A stretch of 59,113 bases of DNA from the NCBI GenBank assembly GCA_025928515.1, contig JAICJI010000009.1, positions 1 to 59,113 on the forward strand, read 5' to 3'. A model generated the notes under the pieces. That model was not told the origin of the DNA. It did no database searches and saw nothing but the letters and a program-made list of their open reading frames with translations. The stretch comes from Thermoleophilia bacterium. Lineage in GTDB: Bacteria; Actinomycetota; Thermoleophilia; Gaiellales; Gaiellaceae. The stretch's first letter is position 1, and each line of letters starts with the position of its first letter. A program made the position numbers and the translations under genes. Below are positions 1 through 8,325 of the stretch, one piece after another.

Positions 1-180
1 GCCGCGCACGAGCGGACAGTTCATTCCCAAGGCACGACCAAGCGGCCAAACCCCTGACGAGTCACACCCCACACGGCGACAACCAGGCTGGCGAGCGTCC
101 CAGACAGACACCCTCGCCGAGTCTTACCGACCCCTGAGCGGTGTGACCGGAGCGATGCCGGCGACGTATAGAGAGCGGCA

Positions 181-984
181 ATGACGTTTTCGGCTGCATC
201 CAGGATGGGGCATCACGCCAAGACGGAGATGTGGCGCGGCTTGCGACGCCGCTGGATTGTCTTGTCGGCGCTGGTGTTGGTCGCGGTGGCACCTGTGCTC
301 GGTTTCGAGTTGCGAGGTCTGGGCTCGGTAACCCCGGTGCCTGCGAATCTGACCGTGCTCGCAGTGGCTGAAAACGGCGGCGCTTTGGGTCTGAAGGGTG
401 GACGGGCGCTTTTCCATCTCAGATGCGATCCCGCAGGCGGCAACGTGGCGCAGCCCGCTAAGGCCTGCGCGGCCATCGCTGCGCAGCCCAGCCTCGTGAC
501 GAATCCGAAGCCCTTCTACAACGGTTTTGGAGAAGACGTCTGGTACTTCAAGATCAGCGGCCGCCTGAACGGGAAGCCCATCCACTTCAGCGGCGAGAGC
601 ACCTGGACGACGCAGATGGCACTGATCGCGAAGCTCGGCCTCGCAGGACCACACGGGCAGCCCCTACGGCTCGAGCGATTACGACATCGCTTCGTTGGAC
701 TGAACCAAACTCGTACCTTCGCCCCCGGGGTGCTCCGGCCAGGCGACCTTGTCACCTGCCGTGTTGATCACAGCTACCGAGGACCCGCACTCGCGATGGG
801 CGTCCCCGTCAAGCGGGGCCTCGGGCCGTACGAAGACTCATCTACACCGGGCCTGATGGCGATCAAACTCCGAGCCGACGGCGCAGTCCTCGCCTCTTGC
901 CTCGCACGCGACCGCCTACCGCTCGACAAACGAGGTCGGACCACACTTCCGCCGGGCTGGCCCCCGAAGAGTCTCCGGTCCTGA
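181..984 (+). CDS. Hypothetical membrane-anchored protein
   Basis: This 267-residue protein is not recognised as any family. A basic stretch followed by a single hydrophobic segment at about residues 25-42 suggests an uncleaved signal or N-terminal membrane anchor with the rest outside the cell. Methionines at residues 9 and 17 are alternative starts; the later one would place the basic residues directly before the membrane segment. The extracytoplasmic part has several cysteines that could form disulfides. A TATAGA element lies 8 bases before the first ATG, in line with the short-leader promoters used elsewhere in the window. The gene converges on upp. No function is proposed. Confidence 0.6.
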   Translation: MTFSAASRMGHHAKTEMWRGLRRRWIVLSALVLVAVAPVLGFELRGLGSVTPVPANLTVLAVAENGGALGLKGGRALFHLRCDPAGGNVAQPAKACAAIAAQPSLVTNPKPFYNGFGEDVWYFKISGRLNGKPIHFSGESTWTTQMALIAKLGLAGPHGQPLRLERLRHRFVGLNQTRTFAPGVLRPGDLVTCRVDHSYRGPALAMGVPVKRGLGPYEDSSTPGLMAIKLRADGAVLASCLARDRLPLDKRGRTTLPPGWPPKSLRS

Positions 985-1035
985 GCCGGTCTCGTCTCAC
1001 CCGACCTGATCAACACGTAGACCACGCCGGTAACA

Positions 1036-1049
1036 CTCGCCTGGGCGAG
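1036..1049. terminator. Small hairpin between convergent genes
   Basis: CTCGC and GCGAG arms enclose a four-base loop between the convergent stops of the first hypothetical gene and upp. There is no T-run, so intrinsic termination is only a weak possibility. Confidence 0.25.
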
Positions 1050-1072
1050 CGTCCTCTCGCCTGACCGAACGC

Positions 1073-1708
1073 CTACTTCGTTCCGTAGAGCCGGTCGCCG
1101 GCGTCGCCGAGGCCGGGGACGATGAAGCCGCGGTCGTTCAACTCCCGGTCGACGGCGGCGCAGACGATGTGGACGTCCGGGTGTAGGCGGTGCACCTCTT
1201 CGATCCCCGGCGGCGCAGCGACGATGCAGACGAGCGTCACCGACTGCGCGCCCGCGTCCTTGACGGCTCCGATTGCTGCACAGCTGGAGTGGCCCGTCGC
1301 GAGCATCGGGTCGAGCACGATCGCGTCCCGCTCGGACAGGTCGTCGGGCAGCTTGAGGTAGTACTGGACGGGCTCGAGGGTCTCCTCGTCGCGGTACATC
1401 CCGACGAAACCGACGCGCGCGCTCGAGACGAGCGACAGGACGCCGTCGAGCATCCCGACGCCCGCCCGCAGCACGGGGCAGACCGCGACCTTCTTGCCGG
1501 AGATCCGCTGCGCGGTCATCTGCTCGAGCGGCGTCTCGATCTCCGTCGGTTCGGTGGCCATGTCCTTCGTGGCCTCGTACGTGAGGAGGAGCGTGATCTC
1601 GCTCGCGAGCTTGCGGAAGTGGACGGTCGGCGTGTCCTTGTCGCGGAGGTAGCTGAGCTTGTGCTGGACGAGCGGATGCCCGACCACGGTGAGGCGCGGT
1701 TGGCTCAA
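1073..1708 (-). CDS. upp: Uracil phosphoribosyltransferase
   Basis: This enzyme makes UMP from uracil and PRPP in pyrimidine salvage. The N-terminal LTVVGHPLVQHKLSYLRD block and the PRPP-binding loop VLDPMLATGHS (residues 131-141) are typical of the family. I chose the TTG start that overlaps the glyA stop (TTGA), which gives 211 residues, close to the usual 208-210. An upstream ATG in the same frame would add 18 unconserved residues encoded inside glyA. The gene is last in the glyA direction, and the 4-base overlap implies translational coupling to glyA. Confidence 0.93.
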   Translation of the reverse strand: MSQPRLTVVGHPLVQHKLSYLRDKDTPTVHFRKLASEITLLLTYEATKDMATEPTEIETPLEQMTAQRISGKKVAVCPVLRAGVGMLDGVLSLVSSARVGFVGMYRDEETLEPVQYYLKLPDDLSERDAIVLDPMLATGHSSCAAIGAVKDAGAQSVTLVCIVAAPPGIEEVHRLHPDVHIVCAAVDRELNDRGFIVPGLGDAGDRLYGTK

Positions 1709-2997
1709 GCGACGTACGTCGTCCAGCCGCGGAACCCCTCGTAGAGTGGCCGCTTCGCGCACAGCGCCGCGACCTCGGAACGCAGGCCGTCGAGGTCAGG
1801 GGACTCGGACAGTGCGGCGCAGATGATCCGCCCCACCTCGCGGAAGTCGTCCTCGTCGAAGCCGCGCATCGTCATCGCCGGCGAGCCGAGCCGAATGCCC
1901 GACGTGACGAACGGCGACCGTTCGTCGAACGGCACCGTGTTCCGGTTGACGGTGACCGAGATCTCGTGCAGCCGCTCCTCCGCTGCCTTGCCCGTCCACT
2001 CCGAGTCGCGCAGGTCGACGAGCAGCAGGTGCGTGTCGGTGCCGCCCGTGACGAGCGAGAGGCCGCCTTCGACGAGCGCCTCGCCCAGCGCGTCGGCGTT
2101 GCGGCGAATCTGCGCCTGGTACTCGCGGAACGCCTCGGTCATCGCGATGCGGAAACACGTCGCCTTGGCCGCGATCGTGTGCTCGAGCGGCCCGCCCTGC
2201 ATTCCCGGCATCACTGCGGAGTCGAGCGCCTTCGCGTGCTCCTCACGGCAGAGGACGAAGCCGGCGCGCGGGCCCGCGAGGGTCTTGTGCGTCGTCGAGG
2301 TGACGAAGTCGCAGTGCTCGACCGGGTTCGGGAGCAGGCCGGCAGCGACGAGCCCGGCGAAGTGGGCCATGTCGCAGAGGAGGAGCGCCCCCACCTCGTC
2401 GGCGATCGCCCGGAAGCGGTCGGCCTCGACGGTGCGCGGATAGGCCGACCCGCCGCACACGAGCACCTTCGGCCGCGCCTCCTTCGCCTTCGCGAGCACG
2501 TCGTCGTAGTCGACGGTCATCGTCTCGCGCGAGACCTCGTAGTGGGCGACGTTGTAGAGGCGACCCGAGAAGTTGACCTTGTGGCCGTGCGTGAGGTGGC
2601 CGCCCTGGTTGAGGGCGAGCGCCATCAGCGTGTCGCCCGGAGCCATCACGGCCGCGTAGACGGCCATGTTCGTCTGCGCGCCCGCATGCGGCTGGACGTT
2701 CGCGTGCTCCGCGCCGAACAGCTCCTTCGCGCGGTCGATCGCGAGCTGCTCGATCTCGTCGATCACCTCGCAGCCGCCGTAGTAGCGGCGGCCCGGATAG
2801 CCCTCCGCGTACTTGTTCGTCGGCACCGAGCCCACCGCCTCGAGCACCGCGGGCCACGTGAAGTTCTCGGACGCGATCAGCTCGATCTGCCCCCGCTGGC
2901 GCTCGAGCTCATCGCCGATGAGCCGCGCGATGTCGGGATCGATCTCGTCGAGGCCGGCGTGCTTCAGCTGCTGGAACGTCGCCTGCGTCGTCGCCAC
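1705..2997 (-). CDS. glyA: Serine hydroxymethyltransferase
   Basis: This PLP enzyme interconverts serine and glycine and charges tetrahydrofolate with a one-carbon unit. The 430-residue protein is full length. The PLP-binding lysine is Lys238 in the STTHKTLAGPR motif, and the N-terminal ELIASENF block is conserved. The start is a GTG. A TAGCAT element ends 7 bases before it, so the transcript may be leaderless. It sits next to tsaC and overlaps upp by 4 bases, within the prfA-prmC-tsaC-glyA order common in actinobacteria. Confidence 0.97.
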   Translation of the reverse strand: MATTQATFQQLKHAGLDEIDPDIARLIGDELERQRGQIELIASENFTWPAVLEAVGSVPTNKYAEGYPGRRYYGGCEVIDEIEQLAIDRAKELFGAEHANVQPHAGAQTNMAVYAAVMAPGDTLMALALNQGGHLTHGHKVNFSGRLYNVAHYEVSRETMTVDYDDVLAKAKEARPKVLVCGGSAYPRTVEADRFRAIADEVGALLLCDMAHFAGLVAAGLLPNPVEHCDFVTSTTHKTLAGPRAGFVLCREEHAKALDSAVMPGMQGGPLEHTIAAKATCFRIAMTEAFREYQAQIRRNADALGEALVEGGLSLVTGGTDTHLLLVDLRDSEWTGKAAEERLHEISVTVNRNTVPFDERSPFVTSGIRLGSPAMTMRGFDEDDFREVGRIICAALSESPDLDGLRSEVAALCAKRPLYEGFRGWTTYVA

Positions 2998-3004
2998 GGG
3001 GTGG

Positions 3005-3010
3005 ATGCTA
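3005..3010 (-). promoter_or_regulatory. Candidate leaderless -10 box for glyA
   Basis: TAGCAT followed by 7 bases and the glyA GTG fits TANNNT spacing for a transcript starting at or next to the start codon. No good -35 is visible. Confidence 0.45.
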
Positions 3011-3520
3011 CTCGGGACGCGCGCCGGCGCCCTGCCGGAGGACGCGCGGCTCGCCGCTCGTGAGATCGATCACGGTGGACGGGATGCCGGGCAGCTCGCC
3101 CGCGTCGAGGATCGCACCACAGCCCGCGCGGATCTCTGCCGCGACGTCCTCGACGCGCCGGGGGTCGGGGCCGCCGGAGAGGTTCGCACTCGTCGCGGCG
3201 ACGACGCCCACTGCGCGGACGACGTCGACCGCGACCGGGGGAAGGCTCGGTACGCGGACGCCGACGGACGGGCTCCCCACGATGAGCGTGTACGGACCGG
3301 GGAGATAGCGCTCGAGGACCTCGCGGTCGACGCCGGGCACAGCTACGACGAGCGCATCGACGTCCGCTGCGAGGAGCGCAACCGGCTTCGACCGGTCGCG
3401 TCCCTTGAGCTCGTAGAGCACGTCCTCGTAGCCCGGCAGGGCGCAAAGCCCGTAGACCGTGTCGGTCGGGAGGATCACCGCCTGCCCTGCGCGCAGCGCG
3501 GCGACCGCCTCCTCCGTCAC
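3008..3520 (-). CDS. tsaC: Threonylcarbamoyl-AMP synthase (Sua5/YrdC/TsaC family)
   Basis: This enzyme uses threonine, bicarbonate and ATP to make threonylcarbamoyl-AMP for the t6A37 modification of ANN-decoding tRNAs. The YrdC fold is marked by the ILPTDTVYGL block near the N-terminus, the KGRDRSKP loop, the YLPGPYTLI segment and the TSANLSGGPDP segment. The protein is about 170 residues, the single-domain TsaC type without the C-terminal Sua5 domain. The GTG start overlaps the stop of the upstream hydrolase (GTGA). The same reading frame stays open far upstream, but that part is only a shadow of the hydrolase and prmC genes. Confidence 0.92.
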   Translation of the reverse strand: MTEEAVAALRAGQAVILPTDTVYGLCALPGYEDVLYELKGRDRSKPVALLAADVDALVVAVPGVDREVLERYLPGPYTLIVGSPSVGVRVPSLPPVAVDVVRAVGVVAATSANLSGGPDPRRVEDVAAEIRAGCGAILDAGELPGIPSTVIDLTSGEPRVLRQGAGARPE

Positions 3521-4356
3521 CGCAGGAACTCGGTCAGGGCGGCGCGGAATGCCTCGGGTTGCTCGACGTAGACGAAGTGACCCGCCTTCGGGATCGTGAC
3601 GAGCCGCACGTCCGACAACTCCCGAACGATCGCCTCGGCGCAGGCGGGGCCGGCGATGAAGTCGCCCTCGCCGCAGACGACGAGCGTCGGGGCCCCGATT
3701 GCGCGCAGCTCGGCGCGAAGGTCGAGCGCCGGGAACTCGACGGTGTTGAATTGGTGCAGCGGCTCGGCGCGCGCGAAATCCGCGGCCAGCCGTCCGCCGA
3801 CCGCCTCGTTGCCCTCCCAGCGGTGGAAGTAGAGGGGGATCTGCCGCTGCAGGTTCGCGATGAGCTCCTCCGCGGACGAGAACTCGCCGGCCTGCTCCTC
3901 CTCGATCGCCTTCAGCGCCTCCGGGAACCACGGCTCGCCCGCGCGCGCCTCGACCCCCCGCTGCATCGCGGCCTCGGCCTCTTCCCCCCAGATCGCGAGG
4001 GTGTCGACGAGCACGAGCCGGCGCACGTTCGCCCCGAAGGTCGCGGCGTAGGCCATGGCGACGACCCCGCCGTGGGAGAAGCCGAGCAGGTCGATCGTCT
4101 CGACGCCGAGGTGCTCGCGGAGCGCCTCGAGATCGCCGACGTACGAAGCGAGCGCATAGTCGTCGGCCGGATCCGATCCGTGCGAGCCGCGCGGGCTGAA
4201 CAGAACGAGCTCGAACGTGTCGTCGAGCCCGGCGAAGTCCTCGAACTCGGCAGACGACCCGCCCGGACCGCCGGGATGGCAGACGAGAAGCGGGCCGCTG
4301 CCCCGCCGCTCGTAGGAGAGCGTGAGCCCGCCGCGTGTGGTGAAGATCTCGATCAC
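3517..4356 (-). CDS. Alpha/beta hydrolase, proline iminopeptidase-like
   Basis: This is a 279-residue alpha/beta-hydrolase of the S33 type. The oxyanion-hole HPGGPGG loop is at residues 27-33 and the nucleophile elbow GFSHGG at 92-97, with Ser94 the likely nucleophile. An Asp in the GEGDFIAG strand and a His in PKAGHFVYVE complete the triad. No signal peptide is visible, so it is probably cytoplasmic. The substrate cannot be told from sequence; proline iminopeptidase is the closest recognisable flavour. It lies between prmC and tsaC with 4-base overlaps at both ends, an insertion into an otherwise conserved translation gene block. Confidence 0.85.
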   Translation of the reverse strand: MIEIFTTRGGLTLSYERRGSGPLLVCHPGGPGGSSAEFEDFAGLDDTFELVLFSPRGSHGSDPADDYALASYVGDLEALREHLGVETIDLLGFSHGGVVAMAYAATFGANVRRLVLVDTLAIWGEEAEAAMQRGVEARAGEPWFPEALKAIEEEQAGEFSSAEELIANLQRQIPLYFHRWEGNEAVGGRLAADFARAEPLHQFNTVEFPALDLRAELRAIGAPTLVVCGEGDFIAGPACAEAIVRELSDVRLVTIPKAGHFVYVEQPEAFRAALTEFLR

Positions 4357-5138
4357 GGGAGCCTTCCTTCGACGACCCTATCGCGGCCGGTGAGGTCTTT
4401 CGTGACGGCGACGCCGGCGAAGCCGAGCCCCTCGAGCATCGCTGCGACCTCTGTCGCCTGGCCGTCTCCGGCCTCGAAGACGACGAAGCGCGCCTGCGCC
4501 GCGCGCGCCAGCCGCTCGTGCTCGCCACGGCCCAGGAGCGCAACGCCGGGCTCCCAGTGCAGCTCAGGTTGAAGCTCATCGAGGCTCGCGACGTACGGCG
4601 GATTCGCGACGACCACGTCCCAGCCCTCGGCGGCCGCCTCGACGCCGTCCCCGAGCCGGAGCTCGATCTCGAGCCCGAGCCGGTCGGCGTTCTCGCGCGC
4701 GAGCGCGAGGGCATCGGCCGAGACGTCGACCCCGGTGACCTGTGCGTCCGGCCGCTCGTCCTTCAGGGCGAGGGCGATCGCGCCCGAGCCGACGCCGACG
4801 TCGAGGATCCGCGGCCGCGCGAACACCTCAGCGACCGCGAGCGCGCGCTCGACGAGCGTCTCGGTCTCGGGGCGCGGCACGAGCGCACGCGCGTCCGTCT
4901 TCAGCATCAACCGGCGGAAGCCCCATTCGCCGAGGACGTAGGCGAGCGGCTCGCGCGCCTCGCGCCGCACGAGCAGCGGCTCCAGGCCGTCGACCTCGTC
5001 CTCCAACCGTCCCGCAAGCCCCGAACGCGTCGTGCCGAGGAGATGCGCGACGAGCCATTCGGCGTCGACGCGCGCCGTCTCGACGCCGGCCGCGGCGAGC
5101 CTCCGTTCGGCCTCGGCGAGCGCTTCGCGGGCCGTCAT
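4353..5138 (-). CDS. prmC: Peptide chain release factor N5-glutamine methyltransferase
   Basis: PrmC methylates the glutamine of the GGQ motif in RF1 and RF2 using SAM. The 261-residue protein has the N-terminal helical domain, the SAM-binding motif DVGVGSG (113-119) and the catalytic NPPY motif (179-182). It is directly downstream of prfA, its substrate gene, with an ATGA overlap, the usual actinobacterial arrangement. Confidence 0.97.
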   Translation of the reverse strand: MTAREALAEAERRLAAAGVETARVDAEWLVAHLLGTTRSGLAGRLEDEVDGLEPLLVRREAREPLAYVLGEWGFRRLMLKTDARALVPRPETETLVERALAVAEVFARPRILDVGVGSGAIALALKDERPDAQVTGVDVSADALALARENADRLGLEIELRLGDGVEAAAEGWDVVVANPPYVASLDELQPELHWEPGVALLGRGEHERLARAAQARFVVFEAGDGQATEVAAMLEGLGFAGVAVTKDLTGRDRVVEGRLP

Positions 5139-6178
5139 TCGCCGAGCGCGCGATGCCGATCGGCGGTCACGAGCGCTTCGGTGAAGTCGTCGAGCTCGCC
5201 GCCCAGGATCTTGTCGAGCTGATGGACGGTCAGCTTGACGCGGTGGTCGGTGAGCCGGTTCTCGGGGAAGTTGTAGGTGCGGATCTTCTCGGCCCGCTCA
5301 CCCGAACCGATCTGCGAGCGGCGGGTCGCGTCGAGCTCCGCCCGCTGCCGCGTGAGCTCGCGCTCGAAGAGGCGCGCCCGCAGCACGCGCATCGCCTTTT
5401 CGCGGTTCTGCAGCTGCGATTTCTCGTCCTGCATCGAGACAACGACCCCGGTCGGCAGGTGCGTGATCCGCACGGCCGAGTCGGTCGTGTTGACCGACTG
5501 GCCGCCGGGGCCGGTCGAGCGGTAGACGTCGATCTTGAGGTCGTTCTGATCGATCTGGACCTCGACCTCCTCGGCCTCGGGCATCACGGCCACGGTCGCG
5601 GTCGACGTGTGGATGCGACCCGCGCTCTCGGTCTCGGGCACGCGCTGCACACGATGCGTGCCGCCCTCCCACTTGAACACGGAGTAGGCGCCGTCGCCCT
5701 TGACGGCGAACGTGACCTCCTTGTAGCCGCCGCCGTCGCTCGGGCTCGCCTCGAGCTGCTCGACCTTGAAGCCGCGCCGCTCGGCGTAGCGCGCGAGCAT
5801 CCGGTAGACGTCGCCCGCCCAGAGAGCGGCCTCGTCCCCGCCGACACCCTGCCGCACCTCGACGATCACGTCCTTGCGGTCGGCCGGATCCGTCGGCACG
5901 AGCGCGAGCCGCAGCTCCTCCTGGAGCCTGCTCGTGCGGTCTTCGAGCTCGGGGACGAGCTCGCGCAGATCCGAGTCCTCGCGCGCGGCGGCGAGGTCGT
6001 CGTGCGCCGACTTCCACTCCCGCGCGAGCTTGTACGGCGTCTCGAGCTCCTTCAGGCGCCGGCCGACGTCCGCCGCCTCGCGGTGGTCGTTGTAGACGGC
6101 CGGATCGGCCATCCGTGCCTGGAGCTCTTCGTACGAGCGTTCGAGCTCGGCGACGAGGTTGTCGAAGTCGGTTGCCAT
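5135..6178 (-). CDS. prfA: Peptide chain release factor 1
   Basis: RF1 terminates translation at UAA and UAG. The 347-residue protein has a coiled-coil N-terminal domain, a stop-codon recognition tripeptide Pro-Glu-Thr at 181-183 (the PxT motif of RF1) and the catalytic GGQ at 225-227. It shares an ATGA overlap with prmC. A TACGCT element lies 9 bases before the ATG, so the mRNA leader may be only a few bases long. The gene is divergent from a carbonic anhydrase gene. Confidence 0.98.
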   Translation of the reverse strand: MATDFDNLVAELERSYEELQARMADPAVYNDHREAADVGRRLKELETPYKLAREWKSAHDDLAAAREDSDLRELVPELEDRTSRLQEELRLALVPTDPADRKDVIVEVRQGVGGDEAALWAGDVYRMLARYAERRGFKVEQLEASPSDGGGYKEVTFAVKGDGAYSVFKWEGGTHRVQRVPETESAGRIHTSTATVAVMPEAEEVEVQIDQNDLKIDVYRSTGPGGQSVNTTDSAVRITHLPTGVVVSMQDEKSQLQNREKAMRVLRARLFERELTRQRAELDATRRSQIGSGERAEKIRTYNFPENRLTDHRVKLTVHQLDKILGGELDDFTEALVTADRHRALGE

Positions 6179-6187
6179 CGCGGGGTC

Positions 6188-6193
6188 AGCGTA
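6188..6193 (-). promoter_or_regulatory. Candidate -10 box for prfA
   Basis: TACGCT lies 9 bases before the prfA ATG. The same 9-base spacing is seen before etfB, the mutase large subunit gene and the M42 peptidase gene. Confidence 0.35.
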
Positions 6194-6272
6194 ATGCTTG
6201 CTTAGACCACTTCACTTCGGATAGCTTCACGCTTTAGTCGGTAAAGCTTCGAGCCGGGAGGTGCAGGGCAAG

Positions 6273-6752
6273 ATGTCCGTCGTGGACGAGGTCACCGCAG
6301 CCAACGAAAGCTACGTCTCCGAGTTCGAAGGGGGCCAACTCCCCATGCCGCCGGGTAGGAAGTTCGCCGTCGTCACGTGCATGGACGCGCGCCTCGATCC
6401 GGCGAGATTCCTCGGCCTCGCGGTCGGCGACGCGCACGTGATCCGCAACGCGGGCGCGCTCGTCAACGACGAGACGATCCGCTCCCTCGTCATCTCCCAC
6501 CACCTGCTCGGGACGGAGGAAGCGCTCGTGATCGGCCACACCGACTGCGGAATGCTCACGTTCACGAACGCCGATTTGCACGAGAGGCTCGGGCCGGAGT
6601 CGGAGAGCATCGACTTCGAGCCGTTTCCGGACGTCCCCCAGCGCGTGCGCCAGAGCGTCGAGGCGATCCGCAGCAATCCGCTGCTGCCGGAGTCGTTCTC
6701 GGCGACCGGCTTCGTCTACGACGTCCACACCGGACGCATCGACGCGGTCTAG
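6273..6752 (+). CDS. Beta-class carbonic anhydrase
   Basis: This family interconverts CO2 and bicarbonate using a Zn ion. From the chosen ATG the protein is 159 residues. The zinc ligands are Cys36 (in CMDAR, with the Asp38/Arg40 dyad), His89 and Cys92 (in GHTDCGM). A GGGAGG ribosome-binding site at 6256-6261 is 11 bases before this ATG; an in-frame GTG at 6261 overlaps that site and is less likely. The short length is typical of the small beta-CA subclass of actinobacteria. Its stop codon interleaves with that of the convergent OsmC gene in a shared CTAG. Confidence 0.93.
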   Translation: MSVVDEVTAANESYVSEFEGGQLPMPPGRKFAVVTCMDARLDPARFLGLAVGDAHVIRNAGALVNDETIRSLVISHHLLGTEEALVIGHTDCGMLTFTNADLHERLGPESESIDFEPFPDVPQRVRQSVEAIRSNPLLPESFSATGFVYDVHTGRIDAV

Positions 6753-7183
6753 CTCAGTCGTGCAGTCAGGCTGATCTCGGGGACAGCGGCGAGCGCCTGC
6801 GACACGGGGCAGTTCTGCTTCGCGGCCTCGGCCGCTTCCTCGAAGGCGGAGGCGTCGATCGCCGGCACCCGACCGTCGACGGTCAGTGCGATGCGCGTAA
6901 TGCCCTCGCCCGGCTGGAAGGTGACGGTCGCCGAGGTGTGTAGCTCGTCCGCGGGCGTGCCGGCCTTGGCGAGACCGAAGGAGAGCGCCATCGAGAAGCA
7001 CGCCGCATGCGCTGCCGCGATCAGCTCCTCGGGGCTCGTCAAGCCGCCGTGCTCGTCCTCGGAGCGGGCCTTCCAGGTGACGCCGAGCTCACCGAGCGCC
7101 CCGCTCGTCGTCGACTCGATCCGGCCCGAGCCCTCGAGCAGGCTCCCCTGCCAGCGCACTTCCGCTCGGCGTTCGGTTGCCAT
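6749..7183 (-). CDS. OsmC/Ohr-family peroxiredoxin
   Basis: OsmC/Ohr proteins reduce organic hydroperoxides with a cysteine pair. The 144-residue protein carries Cys62 (AHAACFSMAL) and Cys125 (KQNCPVS), which match the peroxidatic and resolving cysteines. The overall pattern is closer to OsmC than to Ohr. Its start codon shares one base with the stop of the DUF1385 gene (TGATG), so the two are probably co-translated. Confidence 0.92.
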   Translation of the reverse strand: MATERRAEVRWQGSLLEGSGRIESTTSGALGELGVTWKARSEDEHGGLTSPEELIAAAHAACFSMALSFGLAKAGTPADELHTSATVTFQPGEGITRIALTVDGRVPAIDASAFEEAAEAAKQNCPVSQALAAVPEISLTARLS

Positions 7184-8091
7184 CAGGCCATCACCTCGAC
7201 GAGCGACGGCTCGCCCGGCGCCTTCTCGAGCGCGAGCACCTCACGGAGCGCGCGGATCGAGACCTCCAGCTGGTCGAGCGACGGCTCACGCGTCGTCAGC
7301 CGCTGCAGCCAGAGGCCCGGCGCGAGCAACGTCATCAGCACCCGGTTGTCCTGGTGCTTGCCCGCGAAGCGGATCAACTCGTATGCGAGCCCGGCGATCA
7401 GCGGCAGGAGCAGGATCCGGGTCGCGATCAGCCAGTACCAGGCAGGACGGCCGAAGAACGCGAAGACGAAGACGGCGAGCACCATCACCCAGAGCAGGAA
7501 CGCGGTCCCGCAGCGGGGGTGGATGAGCGAGTAGCGCTGCACGACTTCCGGCTCGAGCGGCTCGCCGGCCTCGTAGGCGTTGATCGCCTTGTGCTCGGCC
7601 GCGTGGTACTGGAAGACGCGGCGCAGGTCGGGCAGGAGCGAGATGAGCGCGAGGTAGAGGACGAACATCGTGACCCGGATCAGCCCCTCGACGATCACGA
7701 ACCAGCCACCGCTCGAGATCGGCAAGGCGTCGGTGATCAGTGCCGGCCCCACCTTGAAGACCATCACGGCGAAGCCGATCGCGACCGCGAACGCGAAGAT
7801 GAGGGCGCCGCGAGAGAGCTCGGTCTCGACCTCGCCGTCCTCCCCTTCCTGCCGCGAGGCGTAGTTCGCCGAGATGGCGAGCGCGCGGAAGCCGATCGCG
7901 AGCGACTCGCCGAGCGCCATCACGCCGCGCACGATCGGCAGCCGGAAGAAAAAATGGCGCGCCATCGCGGAGTCGATCGGGCGCGAAACCTGCGCGATCT
8001 CGCCGGACGGCGTGCGAACTGCGACGGCCCAGGTCCCGGGGCCGCGCATCATCACGCCCTCGAGGACCGCCTGTCCGCCGACGTTTGCCAT
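7183..8091 (-). CDS. DUF1385 membrane protein (YqhQ-like)
   Basis: This 302-residue protein has the family hallmark GGQAVLEGVMMRGP at its start, then several hydrophobic segments (about residues 105-130, 140-165, 205-225 and 230-250) and a conserved YHAAEHKAINAYE block that could bind metal. The biochemical role of the family is not established. In many Gram-positive and actinobacterial genomes it sits near rpmE and prfA, as here. Downstream it overlaps the OsmC gene. Confidence 0.9.
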   Translation of the reverse strand: MANVGGQAVLEGVMMRGPGTWAVAVRTPSGEIAQVSRPIDSAMARHFFFRLPIVRGVMALGESLAIGFRALAISANYASRQEGEDGEVETELSRGALIFAFAVAIGFAVMVFKVGPALITDALPISSGGWFVIVEGLIRVTMFVLYLALISLLPDLRRVFQYHAAEHKAINAYEAGEPLEPEVVQRYSLIHPRCGTAFLLWVMVLAVFVFAFFGRPAWYWLIATRILLLPLIAGLAYELIRFAGKHQDNRVLMTLLAPGLWLQRLTTREPSLDQLEVSIRALREVLALEKAPGEPSLVEVMA

Positions 8092-8106
8092 GGTGTCTCT
8101 TCGGCG

Positions 8107-8325
8107 CTAGCCGCGTCGCGCTTGACCGGCGCGCTCCAGGCGACGCTGGAAGCGCTCGACACGACCGCCCGTGTCCATGAGCTTCTGCTTGCCCGTGTAG
8201 AACGGGTGGCATTGCGAGCAGATCTCGACGTGCAGCTCGGGCTTCGTCGAGCGAGTCTGGAACGTGTTCCCACAGGAGCACGTCACCGTTGCGAGGACGT
8301 ACTCGGGATGGATGTCGGCTTTCAC
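8107..8325 (-). CDS. rpmE: 50S ribosomal protein L31
   Basis: L31 bridges the 50S and 30S subunits. The 72-residue protein begins at a GTG and has zinc-binding cysteines Cys16, Cys18, Cys36 and Cys39, the C+ form. The TCSCGN and [12 protein letters not shown] motifs are diagnostic. The GTG overlaps the stop of the upstream threonine dehydratase gene (GTGA), an unusual coupling of a ribosomal protein to an amino-acid catabolic gene. Cys-containing L31 is often zinc-regulated, but no Zur site is apparent. Confidence 0.96.
   Translation of the reverse strand: MKADIHPEYVLATVTCSCGNTFQTRSTKPELHVEICSQCHPFYTGKQKLMDTGGRVERFQRRLERAGQARRG

Noticed and set aside
1-180. tRNA or other RNA gene at the left edge
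   Set aside because: No cloverleaf, T-loop consensus or other RNA hallmark is visible in this stretch.
1966-3063. Long open frame antisense to glyA
   Set aside because: It lies opposite a clear SHMT gene and its translation is Arg/Val/Asp-rich filler typical of the complement of high-GC3 coding DNA.
3008-4714. Apparent 568-residue fusion ending in a TsaC domain
   Set aside because: Only the last 170 residues resemble a protein; the rest is a shadow of the hydrolase and prmC genes. A GTGA overlap marks the real start.
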